64,000 bases of DNA from Methylobacterium sp. C25 (GCF_021352225.1 NZ_JAAUVI010000005.1:62001-126000); one strand, 5' to 3'; counted from the stretch's first letter, positions 43,817 to 53,416 are shown. A program made the numbers and translations. Notes: generated by a model from the letters alone, not told the origin.

Positions 43817-45148
43817 ATGGTTCCAGGGGAAACGGTGACCGACCGCCACAAGATCGTGGTGGTAGGCGGCGGGGCGGCCGGCCTCGAGTTGGTGACCAAG
43901 CTCGGCGACCGTCTCGGCAAGAGGGGCACGGTGCACGTCACGCTCGTCGACCGTGCGCGGACCCATATCTGGAAGCCACTGCTGCACGAGGTCGCCGCCG
44001 GCAGCCTCGATGTGGGTCATCATGCCGTCGACTACCTGCACCACGCCCACGCGCACCATTTCCGCTATCGTATCGGCGAGATGACTGGCCTCGACCGCGA
44101 GCGGAAGGTCATTCACCTTGCCGCCAGCCACGATGCCGAAGGCCGCGAGGTCACCCCGGTGCGCGAGGTCCCCTACGACACGCTGGTCATGGCGGTCGGC
44201 TCGACCACCAACGATTTCGGCACGCCGGGCGTGAAGGAGCACGCCATCGCCCTCGACACACCGGACCAGGCGGTGCGCTTCCACCAGCGCTTGATCAACG
44301 GCATGCTGCGCGCTCACACGCAGGTCGGCCCGGTGTTGCCGGGGCAATTGCACGTGACGGTGATTGGGGCTGGTGCCACCGGTACCGAACTCGCGGCCGA
44401 GCTACACCGTACCACACGTGAGGTCGCAAAGACCGGCCTCGACAAGATCGACCCCTCGAAGGATCTCAAGATCACGCTGGTCGAGGCGGCCGACCGGATC
44501 CTGCCGGCGGTGCCCGAGCGTCTTTCGGGCGAGGTCATGTCGCTGCTCTCTGGAATCGGAGTCGAGGTCCGCATCAAGGCGCGCGTCACCGAGGTGAAGG
44601 CGGATGGTGTGCAACTCGCCGATGGTGGCTTCATCCCCTCCGAGCTGGTGGTCTGGGCGGCCGGCGTGAAGGCACCGCCCTTCCTGCAGGGCGTCGGCGG
44701 TCTCGAAACAACGCGCTCGAACCAGCTCGTCGTGACACCGATGCTTCAGACGACGCGCGACGCGGATATCTTCGCCATGGGCGATTGCGCCTATCTCGTC
44801 GAACAGGGCTCGGACACTCCGATTCCGCCGCGCGCGCAAGCCGCGCATCAGGAGGCTTCGCACCTCTACAAGCAGATCCTGGCCCGCCTCGACGGTAAGC
44901 CGCTGACACCCTTCAAGTATCGCGACTTCGGCTCACTGGTCTCGCTCGGCCACTACACGACCGTCGGCAACCTGATGGGCTTCATCCAGGGAAAGAACAT
45001 GTTCATCGCCGGGCTCTTCGCCCGGGTGATGTACCGATCGCTCTACAAGATGCACGAGATGGCGGTGAACGGTATGGTCAAGACCGGCCTCGACGCTCTG
45101 GCACGGGCCCTCACCAGCCGCGGCACCGCGCGGGTCAAGCTACACTGA
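43817..45148 (+). CDS. ndh: Type II NADH:quinone oxidoreductase
   Basis: A 443-residue monotopic membrane flavoprotein that passes electrons from NADH to quinone without pumping protons. Two dinucleotide folds: FAD-binding IVVVGGGAAGLELV at 13-26 and NADH-binding VTVIGAGATGTELAAEL. There is also DIFAMGDCAYL, the C-terminal FAD contact, and a C-terminal amphipathic/membrane-binding helix after FIAGLFARVMYRSLYKMHEMA. A GTG at 43835 is a possible alternative start. The next gene begins 7 bases after its stop and is likely cotranscribed. Confidence 0.92.
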   Translation: MVPGETVTDRHKIVVVGGGAAGLELVTKLGDRLGKRGTVHVTLVDRARTHIWKPLLHEVAAGSLDVGHHAVDYLHHAHAHHFRYRIGEMTGLDRERKVIHLAASHDAEGREVTPVREVPYDTLVMAVGSTTNDFGTPGVKEHAIALDTPDQAVRFHQRLINGMLRAHTQVGPVLPGQLHVTVIGAGATGTELAAELHRTTREVAKTGLDKIDPSKDLKITLVEAADRILPAVPERLSGEVMSLLSGIGVEVRIKARVTEVKADGVQLADGGFIPSELVVWAAGVKAPPFLQGVGGLETTRSNQLVVTPMLQTTRDADIFAMGDCAYLVEQGSDTPIPPRAQAAHQEASHLYKQILARLDGKPLTPFKYRDFGSLVSLGHYTTVGNLMGFIQGKNMFIAGLFARVMYRSLYKMHEMAVNGMVKTGLDALARALTSRGTARVKLH

Positions 45149-45154
45149 GACGCC

Positions 45155-46207
45155 ATGATTAGGTTTGAGAGCGGGGAAGCGGCCTGGCGCCGCTTCGCGA
45201 CGGGTTTCGTCGCGACAGTAGTCCTGCTCGGCCTGGCCGCGGTCGGCTTCATCGCGTGGCTCGACCCCTACGGGCTGCGGGTCGGACCCGGCCGTGCGCC
45301 CGGTCCGATCATGGATAAGAGCCAGCGCTTCTTCTACCCGCAGATCGTGCGCTCCGGTCTGTACGACGCCGCGGTGTTCGGCACCTCGACGTCGCGGCTG
45401 CTCGATCCCAGAGATCTCGACGCGGCCTTCGGTGCCCACTTCGCCAATCTGGCGATCAACCGTGGAGCGCCGCATGAGGAAGCCGAACTGGCTCGATTGT
45501 TCCTGCGTCACGTCGAGGCGAAGGCGTTGATTTTCGGCCTCGACTCGAACTGGTGCGAGCCCGACACGGACCAGTACCGGTACGGCTTGCCGTTTCCGGC
45601 ATGGCTCTACGAGGCGGTATCCTACAAGACGTACTTCCAGCAGGTGAGCTGGCGGACCCTGACGATGGCGCAAGGCGTGCTGCTGAACCGGTTCGGTCTT
45701 GCAAAGCCGAAGATGGCGGCCAACGGCTTCACCGTGTTCACTCCGCCCGAGCAGAGCTACGACGCGAGGCGGGCATCCGCGCATATCCACAACGACGAGA
45801 ACCCACTGGATCATCTCATGCCGGCGGGGCTCGACATCTCCGACCCCAAGGGACCGATGCCGGCGCTTGCCTGGCTCGACAAGATGCTCGCCGACGCGCC
45901 CCCGGCGGCGCTGAAGATCGTCGCCTTCATGCCTGCCCACGTCGCTTTCCAACCCCGGGACGGCACACCCCGCGCCGAGCGCGAGCGCCTGTGCAAGGAG
46001 CGCGTCGCGCGCATTGGTGCCCAGCGCGGCGCCACCGTCGTCGATTTCCGGATCGCCTCGCCGGTGACCACGGACGACGCCAATTACTGGGATGCCCTCC
46101 ACTACCGCCTGCCGGTCGCACGCCGGATCGTCGACGCGCTGAAGGCGGCACAGGCCGGCGGTGGGGACGACCCGGCCGGCTTCTACAAAGTCTTGACGGC
46201 GCACTGA
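45155..46207 (+). CDS. Hypothetical membrane-anchored SGNH-like protein
   Basis: A 350-residue protein with a single N-terminal span (FVATVVLLGLAAVGFIAWL) and a long outer domain. AVFGTSTSRLLDPRDLD resembles the block I of SGNH hydrolases, with serine in GTS, and YWDALHYRLPVARRI near the end resembles the D-x-x-H block V. Similar proteins act on O-acetylated polysaccharides in other bacteria. It starts 7 bases after ndh, a link without clear sense. The hydrolase reading is by motif shape only. Confidence 0.65.
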   Translation: MIRFESGEAAWRRFATGFVATVVLLGLAAVGFIAWLDPYGLRVGPGRAPGPIMDKSQRFFYPQIVRSGLYDAAVFGTSTSRLLDPRDLDAAFGAHFANLAINRGAPHEEAELARLFLRHVEAKALIFGLDSNWCEPDTDQYRYGLPFPAWLYEAVSYKTYFQQVSWRTLTMAQGVLLNRFGLAKPKMAANGFTVFTPPEQSYDARRASAHIHNDENPLDHLMPAGLDISDPKGPMPALAWLDKMLADAPPAALKIVAFMPAHVAFQPRDGTPRAERERLCKERVARIGAQRGATVVDFRIASPVTTDDANYWDALHYRLPVARRIVDALKAAQAGGGDDPAGFYKVLTAH

Positions 46208-46301
46208 CCGAGTCACGGCCACGTCTTCGTCGCACTCTCGTCCAGATCGCTTGGTTTACGCCGGCCGCCCGGCCAGACCGGGGTGTTCGAGAGACGTATT
46301 C

Positions 46302-46538
46302 ATGCTGGTCCGTACAACCGCTGCCCTGCTCTTCACTGCGAGCGCTGCCGTCGCTGCGCCCGAAGCCAGCCGCGAGGCACTGCGTCAGTACTGCACGGGC
46401 GACTATCTGAGCTTCTGCAGCGATTTCGCGGCGGACAGCCCGGAGGTGAAGGCCTGCTTCAAGCAGAACAAGACCAAGCTCACCCCGAATTGCCGCGCGG
46501 CCATCGCCAGCTACACCAAGGCGCAGAAGCGAGGCTGA
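46302..46538 (+). CDS. Small exported cysteine-rich-repeat protein
   Basis: A 78-residue protein: signal peptide LVRTTAALLFTASAAVAA, then one cysteine-rich unit with four cysteines (YCTGDYLSFCSDF, KACFKQN, PNCRAAI), the spacing found in GLG1-type cysteine-rich repeats often present in rhizobial small exported proteins. Two disulphides in the periplasm are likely. ATG 46302 is preferred to the upstream frame from 46251, which lacks signal-peptide character. Confidence 0.75.
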   Translation: MLVRTTAALLFTASAAVAAPEASREALRQYCTGDYLSFCSDFAADSPEVKACFKQNKTKLTPNCRAAIASYTKAQKRG

Positions 46539-46563
46539 CGCCATCGCCGACGGGACGTGAGCC

Positions 46564-47697
46564 TCAGGCTGCGCGCGCGGCCTCTGCCTGTGCCCATTCC
46601 TGCTTGGTCTCGCCGATGAAATCGGCGAGGCGGCCCGCCGCGATGGCGGCCCGCATCCCAGCCATCAGCTGCTGGTAGTAGGCGAGGTTGTTCCACGTCA
46701 GGAGCATCATCCCCAAAATCTCGTCCGAGCGGACGAGGTGGTGGAGATAGGCGCGTGAATAGTCCCGTGCCGCTGGGCAAGAGGAGGCCTCGTCGAGCGG
46801 TGCCGTGTCCTCGGAATGCCGCGCGTTGCGCAGATTGATCCTGCCGTACCGGGTATAGGCGAGACCGTGGCGTCCGGCCCGGGTCGGCATCACGCAGTCG
46901 AACATGTCGATGCCTCGCGAGACCGACTGCATCAGGTCGTCGGGCGTGCCGACGCCCATCAGGTAGCGCGGCTTGGCGATCGGCAGGTGCGGCTCCACCG
47001 TCTCGATCATCGCGAGCATCACCGCCTGCGGCTCGCCGACGGCGAGGCCGCCGATGGCGTAACCCTTGAGGTCGAGATCGGTCAGCGCCCTTGCACTCTC
47101 GATCCGTAGCTCGGGAATGTCGCCCCCCTGCACGATGCCGAACATTGCCTTGCCCGGCTGCTCGCCGAAGGCGACGCGGCAACGCTCTGCCCAGCGCAAC
47201 GAGAGCCGCATGGCCTTCTCAATCTCGGCGCGCTCCGCGGGCAGGCGCACGCATTCGTCGAGCTGCATCTGGATGTCGGAGCCGAGAAGCCCTTGGATCT
47301 CGATGGAGCGCTCCGGGCTCATGTGATGGGCGGTGCCGTCGATATGCGAGCGGAAGGTCACGCCCTGCTCGTCGAGTTTTCGGAGTGCCGAGAGCGACAT
47401 CACCTGGAAGCCGCCGGAATCGGTGAGGATCGGCCCGTCCCAGCGCATGAAGCGATGCAGGCCGCCGAGCCGCGCCATCCGCTCCGCGCCGGGGCGCAGC
47501 ATCAGGTGATAGGTGTTGCCCAGGACGACGTCGGCACCGAGCTCTCGGACCTGCTCCGGGTACATCGCCTTCACGGTGGCGGCCGTGCCGACGGGCATGA
47601 AAGCCGGCGTCCGAATGGTGCCGCGCGGCATGGTGATCGCGCCGGTGCGCGCTGCGCCGTCGGTGGCGTCGACGCGGAAGCTGAAGGTGTCGGTCAT
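46564..47697 (-). CDS. tgt: tRNA-guanine transglycosylase
   Basis: Exchanges guanine-34 for preQ1 in Asn, Asp, His and Tyr tRNAs. The fold and catalytic parts are present: Asp93 in [23 protein letters not shown], and Asp267 in MFDCVMPTR. The zinc site is largely missing. Where typical enzymes have Cys-x-Cys-x2-Cys before R(N/D)YSRAYLHHL, this one has Ser305, Cys307 and Ala310, and the later histidine is Asn336 (LTWNNL). The stop of the partner queA overlaps its start as ATGA. 377 aa. Confidence 0.95.
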   Translation of the reverse strand: MTDTFSFRVDATDGAARTGAITMPRGTIRTPAFMPVGTAATVKAMYPEQVRELGADVVLGNTYHLMLRPGAERMARLGGLHRFMRWDGPILTDSGGFQVMSLSALRKLDEQGVTFRSHIDGTAHHMSPERSIEIQGLLGSDIQMQLDECVRLPAERAEIEKAMRLSLRWAERCRVAFGEQPGKAMFGIVQGGDIPELRIESARALTDLDLKGYAIGGLAVGEPQAVMLAMIETVEPHLPIAKPRYLMGVGTPDDLMQSVSRGIDMFDCVMPTRAGRHGLAYTRYGRINLRNARHSEDTAPLDEASSCPAARDYSRAYLHHLVRSDEILGMMLLTWNNLAYYQQLMAGMRAAIAAGRLADFIGETKQEWAQAEAARAA

Positions 47698-48785
47698 CGG
47701 CTCGGGTCAGGAAACAGCAGACTAGAATCGCCGTACGAGTAGAAGCGGTAGCCGCTCGCAATGGCATGGGCATAGGCCGCGCGCATCGTCTCGAGCCCCG
47801 AGAAGGCCGAGACCAGCATGAACAGCGTCGAGCGCGGCAGATGGAAATTCGTCATCAGGGCGTCGACCGCGCGGAAGCGATAGCCCGGGGTGATGAAGAT
47901 GTCTGTCGCGCCCGCAAAGGCATGCAGCCGGCCAGCCTCGTCCGCCGCGCTCTCGAGGAGGCGCAAGGCTGTGGTGCCGACGGCGACGAGGCGGCCGCCC
48001 GACGCCCGCGTACGGTTCAGCGCCTCGGCGGTGTCCGCGCTCAGCGTGCCGATCTCGGCATGCATTCGGTGAGCGGCCGTGTCGTCGGCCTTGACCGGCA
48101 GGAAGGTGCCCGCGCCGACATGCAGTGTGACCGCGTGGCGGGCGATACCGGCCGCATCGAGCTCCGCCAGCATCGCTTCCGAAAAATGCAGGCCGGCCGT
48201 TGGGGCTGCGACGGCGCCGGGCTCGCGGGCATAGACCGTCTGGTAGTCGGTGGCATCGCGCGCGTCGGTCGGGCGCTTGCCGGCGATGTAAGGCGGCAGC
48301 GGCAAGGCGCCCTGCGCGGCGATGGCCTCGTCGAGTGCGGGGCCGGACAGGTCGAAGCGCAGGGTGACCTCGCCGCCCTCCCCCTTGCTCTCCAGGGTCG
48401 CATCGAGCCGGCCGAGCTCGCAGGTCGCGCTCGCGCCCTCGTCGCTGCCGAAGCTCAGGCGGTCCCCGGGGGCGATGCGCTTGGCCGGACGGGCGAAGGC
48501 GCGCCAGCGGTCCGGTGCCTCGCGCATGTGGAGCATCGCCTCGATACGCTGGCCCGACGCGCCGGGGCGCCGGCGCACCCCGGTCAGGCGGGCCGGGATC
48601 ACGCGGGTATCGTTGAAGACCAGCGCATCGCCCGCCCGGAGCTGCCCGGCGAGATCGCGCACCGCGCGGTCCGCGAAGGGTTCGGCAGGACGCACCACGA
48701 GCAGCCGCCCGGCATCACGAGGGCTTGCCGGGCGCAGGGCAATCGAGGCCTCCGGCAGGTCGAAATCGAACAGGTCCACGCGCAT
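47694..48785 (-). CDS. queA: S-adenosylmethionine:tRNA ribosyltransferase-isomerase
   Basis: Forms epoxyqueuosine on tRNA from preQ1 and the ribosyl group of [29 protein letters not shown] at the start, [38 protein letters not shown] and [18 protein letters not shown] are the family signature. ATG 48785 is the start. A frame open back to 48866 adds a non-conserved N-terminus. 363 aa. It is the first gene of the queA-tgt pair. Confidence 0.95.
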   Translation of the reverse strand: MRVDLFDFDLPEASIALRPASPRDAGRLLVVRPAEPFADRAVRDLAGQLRAGDALVFNDTRVIPARLTGVRRRPGASGQRIEAMLHMREAPDRWRAFARPAKRIAPGDRLSFGSDEGASATCELGRLDATLESKGEGGEVTLRFDLSGPALDEAIAAQGALPLPPYIAGKRPTDARDATDYQTVYAREPGAVAAPTAGLHFSEAMLAELDAAGIARHAVTLHVGAGTFLPVKADDTAAHRMHAEIGTLSADTAEALNRTRASGGRLVAVGTTALRLLESAADEAGRLHAFAGATDIFITPGYRFRAVDALMTNFHLPRSTLFMLVSAFSGLETMRAAYAHAIASGYRFYSYGDSSLLFPDPSR

Positions 48786-48928
48786 GATGCGCCAACTGCA
48801 CGGAACGCCGTGACGAATCAATTCGCGGGAGTGGGAGGCTGCATCGCGCGCGGCCTGCGTGTTCAAGAGGCCGTGTACGGCGGCGACTTCCGGTTGATCA
48901 GGCGCCGGGCGTGGTCGAGGATCACCAG

Positions 48929-49156
48929 ATGACGGACGAAACCGACCCGAAGCGTATCACCCTCGACGGGCAACTCGTGAAATACTGGGAGCGCGAAGCC
49001 GCCCGGCTCGACGATCTCGCCAGCCGGGCGATGTTCAAATGGGCCTCCCGCGGCTACGCCCGCAAGGCGGACAGGGCGCGCTCGCTCGCCAAGGCGGGCC
49101 GCGTGCGGGAGGCTGCGAGGGGACGCGGGCCGGATTCGGACCCCGATCAGGTTTGA
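48929..49156 (+). CDS. Hypothetical small basic protein
   Basis: A 75-residue soluble protein starting [25 protein letters not shown] (first 20 or so residues acidic to neutral), with helical, Arg/Ala-rich centre and an acidic end. No signal peptide or known motif. An in-frame ATG lies 18 bases upstream. It stands between divergent queA and a convergent zinc-ribbon gene. Judged real because composition and codon use match neighbours, but unsupported by homology. Confidence 0.6.
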   Translation: MTDETDPKRITLDGQLVKYWEREAARLDDLASRAMFKWASRGYARKADRARSLAKAGRVREAARGRGPDSDPDQV

Positions 49157-49172
49157 TCGGAGGCGATCGCCC

Positions 49173-49403
49173 TCAGTGGCTGTGTAGGATCAGGGTGATC
49201 AGCACGGCAGCCGCGCAGATGAACATCACCACGCCGAGCACGAGGCTCGCGAGCGTCGTCGTGGAGATGTACGTGCCCGCGACCGTCCCGAGGACGCGCA
49301 AAACACCCTGACGGTCGCTGCCGGAGGGATGTCCGCAGGACGGGCAGGCTACGGCCTGGGCGGAGATGCGATGATCGCAAGCGGCGCATTGGACCAGGGC
49401 CAT
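49173..49403 (-). CDS. Zinc-ribbon membrane protein
   Basis: A 76-residue protein: N-terminal zinc ribbon with two Cys-x2-Cys pairs (QCAACD and ACPSCG), a short linker, and one C-terminal span or hairpin (TTLASLVLGVVMFICAAAVLITLIL). Such proteins are widespread and uncharacterised. ATG at 49403. It is convergent with the preceding hypothetical gene, with only 16 bp between the stops. Confidence 0.8.
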   Translation of the reverse strand: MALVQCAACDHRISAQAVACPSCGHPSGSDRQGVLRVLGTVAGTYISTTTLASLVLGVVMFICAAAVLITLILHSH

Positions 49404-49605
49404 GTCGCTTTCCTCCTCTTGAACCGTTTCGCGGGGCAGCGTTCGCCGTCCCTGGAATCGATATCGGCACGCTCGAGCGTGGCCGCAAGATCGCGGCCCG
49501 CACCCCCATAGCCACGGCTAAAACCTTTGCCGTGGCCTTCCGCCGGGCTGACCGTTATGGGCGCGGCATCTCCTCTCCACGATTGCGCGAGCGCCCGGGC
49601 CCGTC

Positions 49606-50493
49606 ATGACCCGCACAGAGAAAGCCGCCCTGCTGAGCGCCGCCATCGGCGTCTTGGTGACGGCGCTGAAATTCGCGGCCTTCTGGCTGACGGGCAGCAT
49701 CGCGCTCTATTCCGATGCACTGGAGAGCATCATCAACGTGGTCGCCGCGGTCTGCGCCTTCGTGGCCCTGCGGGTCGCCGCACAGCCGGCCGACGACGAC
49801 CACCCCTACGGCCACCACAAGGCCGAGTATTTTTCTGCGGTGATCGAGGGCACGCTGATCATCGTCGCGGCCCTGCTGATCCTGCGGGAGGCCTATCAGG
49901 GCATCGTCACGCCAAAGGCCATCGACACGCCAGTTATCGGCCTCGCCGTGAACGGGCTGGCCACCGTGATCAACGCGGCCTGGGGCTGGGTTCTGCTGCG
50001 CCGTGGCCGGGCCTGGCGCTCGCCGGCCTTGGTCGCGGATGCGCGCCACGTCATTGCCGACGTGGTGACCTCCGGCGGCGTCATCGTCGGCGTGGCCCTG
50101 GTGCTGCTCACCGGCGTCCTGGTGCTCGACCCGCTGGTCGCCGGCCTCGTCGCCCTGCAGATCCTGTGGTCAGGCTGGACGATGATGCGCGACTCGATCA
50201 ACGGCCTGATGGACCAGGCCGCTTCTCCCGAGATGATCCAGAAGATCCGGGAGCTGATCTCGATGCATGGTGAGGGTGCGCTGGAAGCCCACGATGTCCG
50301 CACCCGCCATGCGGGCAGCGCGACCTTCGTCGATTTCCACCTCGTCGTTCCGGGCGAGATGAGCGTCGCCAACAGCCACGCCATCTGCGACCGGATCGAG
50401 GACGGCATCGAATCCGCCGTCGAGGGCGCCGTCGTCACCATCCACGTCGAGCCGGGCGACAAGGCCAAGGCGCGCGGCGTGCCGGTGATCTGA
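49606..50493 (+). CDS. Cation diffusion facilitator metal exporter
   Basis: A 295-residue CDF protein with six spans. Metal-binding pairs are visible in SIALYSDALESIINV (transmembrane 2, D-x3-E where zinc exporters have H/D-x3-D) and in ADARHVIADVVTSGG (transmembrane 5, H-x3-D), and the DDDHPYGHHKAEY loop is the family signature. The C-terminal cytoplasmic domain ends with VTIHVEPGD. The D-x3-E pair suggests a metal other than zinc, or broad specificity. It converges end to end with lipB. Confidence 0.9.
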   Translation: MTRTEKAALLSAAIGVLVTALKFAAFWLTGSIALYSDALESIINVVAAVCAFVALRVAAQPADDDHPYGHHKAEYFSAVIEGTLIIVAALLILREAYQGIVTPKAIDTPVIGLAVNGLATVINAAWGWVLLRRGRAWRSPALVADARHVIADVVTSGGVIVGVALVLLTGVLVLDPLVAGLVALQILWSGWTMMRDSINGLMDQAASPEMIQKIRELISMHGEGALEAHDVRTRHAGSATFVDFHLVVPGEMSVANSHAICDRIEDGIESAVEGAVVTIHVEPGDKAKARGVPVI

Positions 50494-51234
50494 TCAGGCT
50501 GCGTCGACGGTCGGCCCGAAAATCGGCTCGAAGGCCGCGCGCAGGGCCATGTCCGCCTCCGGCATCGACACGATCAGCCCGAGATCGGCGAGGCTCGTCA
50601 CGCCGTGCTGGCGGACCCCGCACGGCACGATCCCGGAGAAATGCGAGAGGTCCGGCTCCACGTTGAGGCTGATGCCGTGCAGACTCACCCAGCGCCGCAC
50701 GCGGATGCCGATCGCCGCGATCTTGTCCTCCACCCCCTCCCCCTTCTCGGGACGCCGCACCCAGACGCCGACGCGGTCCTCGCGGCGCTCGGCGCGGACG
50801 TTGAAGGCGTCCAGCGTGGCGATGATCCAGGCCTCCAGGCTGGCGACGTAGGCCCGCAGATCCTGGCGGCGGCGGCCGAGGTCGAGCATCACGTAGGCCA
50901 CGCGCTGGCCCGGTCCGTGATAGGTGTATTGCCCGCCTCGCCCCGTTCGGTGGACCGGGAAGCGCTCGGGCTCGACGAGATCGGCTGCCTGCGCCGAGGT
51001 TCCCGCCGTGTAGAGCGGCGGATGCTCCAGCAGCCAGACCAACTCGGGTGCCTCTCCGCGCGCGATGGCAGCAGCCCGCACCTCCATGGCCTCCACGGCC
51101 TCGTCGTAGCCCACCGGCCCGTCGCTCACCTGCCACGCGACCGGCGGCGAACCGGGCGCGGCCAGGAACGAGACCGGGCTCACGGACAGGCGTGGCACCG
51201 ATTCCGGGGGGCTGATCGTCGTGTCGTTTACCAA
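50494..51234 (-). CDS. lipB: Octanoyltransferase LipB
   Basis: Transfers octanoate from acyl carrier protein to lipoyl domains, the first step of lipoate synthesis. Marks: [38 protein letters not shown] (signature), [22 protein letters not shown], and the catalytic cysteine in GIVPCGVR. The start is a TTG at 51234 with GGTGAAG just upstream. No closer ATG or GTG keeps the conserved N-terminus. 246 aa. Confidence 0.93.
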   Translation of the reverse strand: MVNDTTISPPESVPRLSVSPVSFLAAPGSPPVAWQVSDGPVGYDEAVEAMEVRAAAIARGEAPELVWLLEHPPLYTAGTSAQAADLVEPERFPVHRTGRGGQYTYHGPGQRVAYVMLDLGRRRQDLRAYVASLEAWIIATLDAFNVRAERREDRVGVWVRRPEKGEGVEDKIAAIGIRVRRWVSLHGISLNVEPDLSHFSGIVPCGVRQHGVTSLADLGLIVSMPEADMALRAAFEPIFGPTVDAA

Positions 51235-51327
51235 GGCTTCACCATAAAGCGCGGAAGGTCGATGCCGGCATCATGTCGACGGCGCTGGCTGCGCCGGTGG
51301 TGAGGCCGTGGGCTCAAGGATCGTGGC

Positions 51328-51633
51328 GTGGCCGTTCTCGAAGACCTCAAGGTCGACCTCAAGGTGGTGCTCGGGCGCAGCCACATGCCGCTGCACATGC
51401 TGCTGCGCATGGGCCGCGGTGCCGTGATCGAGCTCGAATCCACCGAAACCGATATGGTCGAGATTCTCGCCAACGACCACCCGATCGCCCGCGGGCAGAT
51501 CGTGGTCACCGGCAACCGCATCGCCATCGAGGTGACCGAACTCATCCGCAGGCCGGCCGTCATCCGCGAGCCGGGCATGACCATCGGCGAAGGCGAAGTG
51601 CCGGTCCTCGAGCACGCAGAAGCGTTGCTTTGA
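51328..51633 (+). CDS. fliN: Flagellar motor switch protein FliN (SpoA domain)
   Basis: A 101-residue protein consisting of the SpoA/FliN C-terminal domain: VDLKVVLGRSHMPLHMLLRMGRGAVIELE, then NDHPIARGQIVVTGNRIAIEVTELI, which is the core FliN signature. It forms the C-ring of the rotor together with FliG and FliM. The start is GTG 51328. It is separated from fliI-fliJ by 12 kb, showing that flagellar genes are scattered here. Confidence 0.9.
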   Translation: MAVLEDLKVDLKVVLGRSHMPLHMLLRMGRGAVIELESTETDMVEILANDHPIARGQIVVTGNRIAIEVTELIRRPAVIREPGMTIGEGEVPVLEHAEALL

Positions 51634-51755
51634 CGCCTTCGGGCCCACGAATCCGCAAACCGCGCTTGTGCCCGCCGAATCCATCTGTTATCCGCTCCGC
51701 CGCTCACACGGGCTCACCGGCCCCCTCGCGGCGCTGGCCCCGGGACATGTGGCGA

Positions 51756-51840
51756 GCGGCCATGGCGGAATTGGTAGACGCGCTAGCTTGAGGTGCTAGT
51801 CCCGCGAGGGGTGGAGGTTCGAGTCCTCTTGGCCGCACCA
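51756..51840 (+). tRNA. tRNA-Leu (GAG)
   Basis: 85 nt with encoded CCA. Acceptor stem GCGGCCA/TGGCCGC, D-arm with GGTAGAC, anticodon stem CTAGC/GCTAG with loop TTGAGGT giving anticodon GAG, a long variable arm typical of class II leucine tRNA, and T-arm with GTTCGAGTC. Confidence 0.96.
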
Positions 51841-51861
51841 ACCTAACGGTTGGTGCTTTTT
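51837..51861 (+). terminator. Intrinsic terminator overlapping the tRNA-Leu CCA end
   Basis: ACCAACC-TAAC-GGTTGGT followed by GCTTTTT. The upstream arm begins with the ACCA that forms the 3' end of the tRNA. Confidence 0.85.
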
Positions 51862-51909
51862 CTTGATCGACGCTTCCAACGATCGGGGCACGGTTTCGGC
51901 CTCGGAGGC

Positions 51910-51985
51910 GAGCGCGTAGCTCAGCTGGTAGAGCAACGGACTTTTAATCTGTAGGTCCTGGGTTCGAGTCCCAGCGCGCTCACCA
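51910..51985 (+). tRNA. tRNA-Lys (TTT)
   Basis: 76 nt with encoded CCA. Acceptor GAGCGCG/CGCGCTC, D-arm GCTCAGCTGGTAGAGC, anticodon stem ACGGA/TCTGT with loop CTTTTAA giving anticodon TTT, T-arm CTGGG-TTCGAGT-CCCAG. Confidence 0.97.
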
Positions 51986-52341
51986 CTTCCCCAGCGTTTA
52001 TAACAGTTTGGCGGCGGTAGCCTTTGCGGCCAATCCTTCTGTGTGCCCATACTTTCTTGCGCGCTTGAGGCTGCGCGCCACCGCCGAGACGGTTTCTTCC
52101 GGGGCTCAGCTCAAGCCTCGTCGAACTCGCACATTGTGATCCTCGCCAACGGCCCGCTCACCAGCAAGCCCGTGCTACGGCTCGCCCAGACACGGCCGAC
52201 ATTGGCGACCGGGGCCACACGGACTGAGACGGGTCATTGCAGGTGAAGCAGACGGTGGAACGCGGCCAACTTGGCCGATCGTTCCTGCGGCGTCGTTCGC
52301 GCCTTGGCTCCCCGCTTCGCGGAGAGCTTTTCGTGGCGCCT
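51986..52341. other. Intergenic region after the tRNA genes
   Basis: 356 bp without a supported gene. Toward its right end two hairpins follow one another: CTCCCCG...CGCGGAG (about 52308-52324, one mismatch) and GGCGCC...GGCGC near 52335-52351, the latter extending into the end of the next gene. They may terminate transcription from either side. Confidence 0.4.
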
Positions 52342-52563
52342 TCAGCGCCAAGGTAGGGCGACCGCACTGCGCACGACCTGCGGCATGTACCAATCCCAAT
52401 GCGGCAGGTCGCGGAAGAGCGCGTGATTCAGTACAAGCGCATCGAGAGCGATGACAACGGTCAGCCCAGCCGCGAAACCAAGCACCATGCCGCCGAACGC
52501 GTTTTCGCGACCACGCTTGCGAACCGGCTCCTGCTCGCGATCGGGCATGTGAAGACTGAACAT
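52342..52563 (-). CDS. Hypothetical small membrane protein
   Basis: A 73-residue protein: charged N-terminus (DREQEPVRKRGREN), one membrane span (GMVLGFAAGLTVVIALDALVL) and a short C-terminal part with DLPHWDWYMPQVV. ATG 52563, with an in-frame ATG at 52548. It looks like a genuine single-span protein because of charge placement and composition. There is no known family. Confidence 0.6.
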   Translation of the reverse strand: MFSLHMPDREQEPVRKRGRENAFGGMVLGFAAGLTVVIALDALVLNHALFRDLPHWDWYMPQVVRSAVALPWR

Positions 52564-53152
52564 GATCGCACGTCTTCCAGTAATGGCGTCAAATTTGATT
52601 GTTTTCGCGAATAGATGGAATTTTCGTTAATTGAATAGCTGGCAAGCTTGGGTTTTGCGACGCCCAGGCTGCGTCCGCTGATCCCGGCTTGTTCGTTGCC
52701 GCTGAATTGAGCGCTACGCGAGTCTCGCCGGCTCCGACCGGAGCAAGGGGAAGACGACAACACAGGTCAAGCGCGCGTGCGTGGCTATTTGTTAGCAAAT
52801 CGAGAGCCGAAAGTTTCAGAAGGGCAAGGACAGCTTCGACTGTCGTTTGTGCGGTCAGGAGGCCGGGTCCTGGGCACCAAGCACTGGCCTAAAGTCGCGT
52901 GTTGATTGGGAAACGCCCGAAGCCGAGTGTCCAACCGTCCTCTCGTCGGGTCGACCGATCGAGCGACGATCGCCATGCTCAGCAGCCGATTGATGGTCTC
53001 GCTGCTGTCGATCAGCCAGTTAGCCAGACGCGTACCGACAACTGACCCGGCAGGTTAGTTATTCAACCGGTCAGTCGGCTTTCGCAGACCGCTCGCGCTG
53101 CGCATCAGCTGTGAGCGCCTCGCTATACCGATCGGACTGTTCGGCCCCCTTG
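52564..53152. other. Long gene-poor stretch
   Basis: 589 bp with only short, unrelated frames on both strands. A leftward frame around 52840-53030 has protein-like composition but no start with a ribosome site and no family match, and may be a decayed gene. No repeats or IS ends were recognised. Confidence 0.4.
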
Positions 53153-53416
53153 TTAGGCAGCCCTGCGTTCTTTCCACACGAAGTCTAGGTCCTGCCCGGG
53201 CCCGGCAATCGCTGTCATCACGACACCCTTGCCGAGTTCGTGAACGATCACGCTCGTCACGAGGTGCAAGTTTGCTCGCGCCCGCTGCTTGGCGCGGGCT
53301 TCGGCCAGTAGCTGCTGAGCATGCTTCTCGACATCTTCGCGCCCTTCGCAGTCGCGGTCCTCGTCACCAAGGTCGCTGAAGATGTTGTCGTGAACGTCGA
53401 AGAGAAAACGTGGCAT
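53153..53416 (-). CDS. DUF6894 family small protein (second copy)
   Basis: An 87-residue relative of the protein at 22645-22860: PRFLFDVHDNIFSDLGDEDRD opening, a helical centre with Ala/Arg, and a variable end (FVWKERRAA). The ATG is at 53416, where the family N-terminus begins. The frame is open 105 bases further upstream but without conserved sequence. It is longer in the centre than the first copy. Function unknown. Confidence 0.85.
   Translation of the reverse strand: MPRFLFDVHDNIFSDLGDEDRDCEGREDVEKHAQQLLAEARAKQRARANLHLVTSVIVHELGKGVVMTAIAGPGQDLDFVWKERRAA

Noticed and set aside
51796..52050. 84-codon leftward frame across the tRNA genes
   Set aside because: It reads through both tRNAs in antisense.
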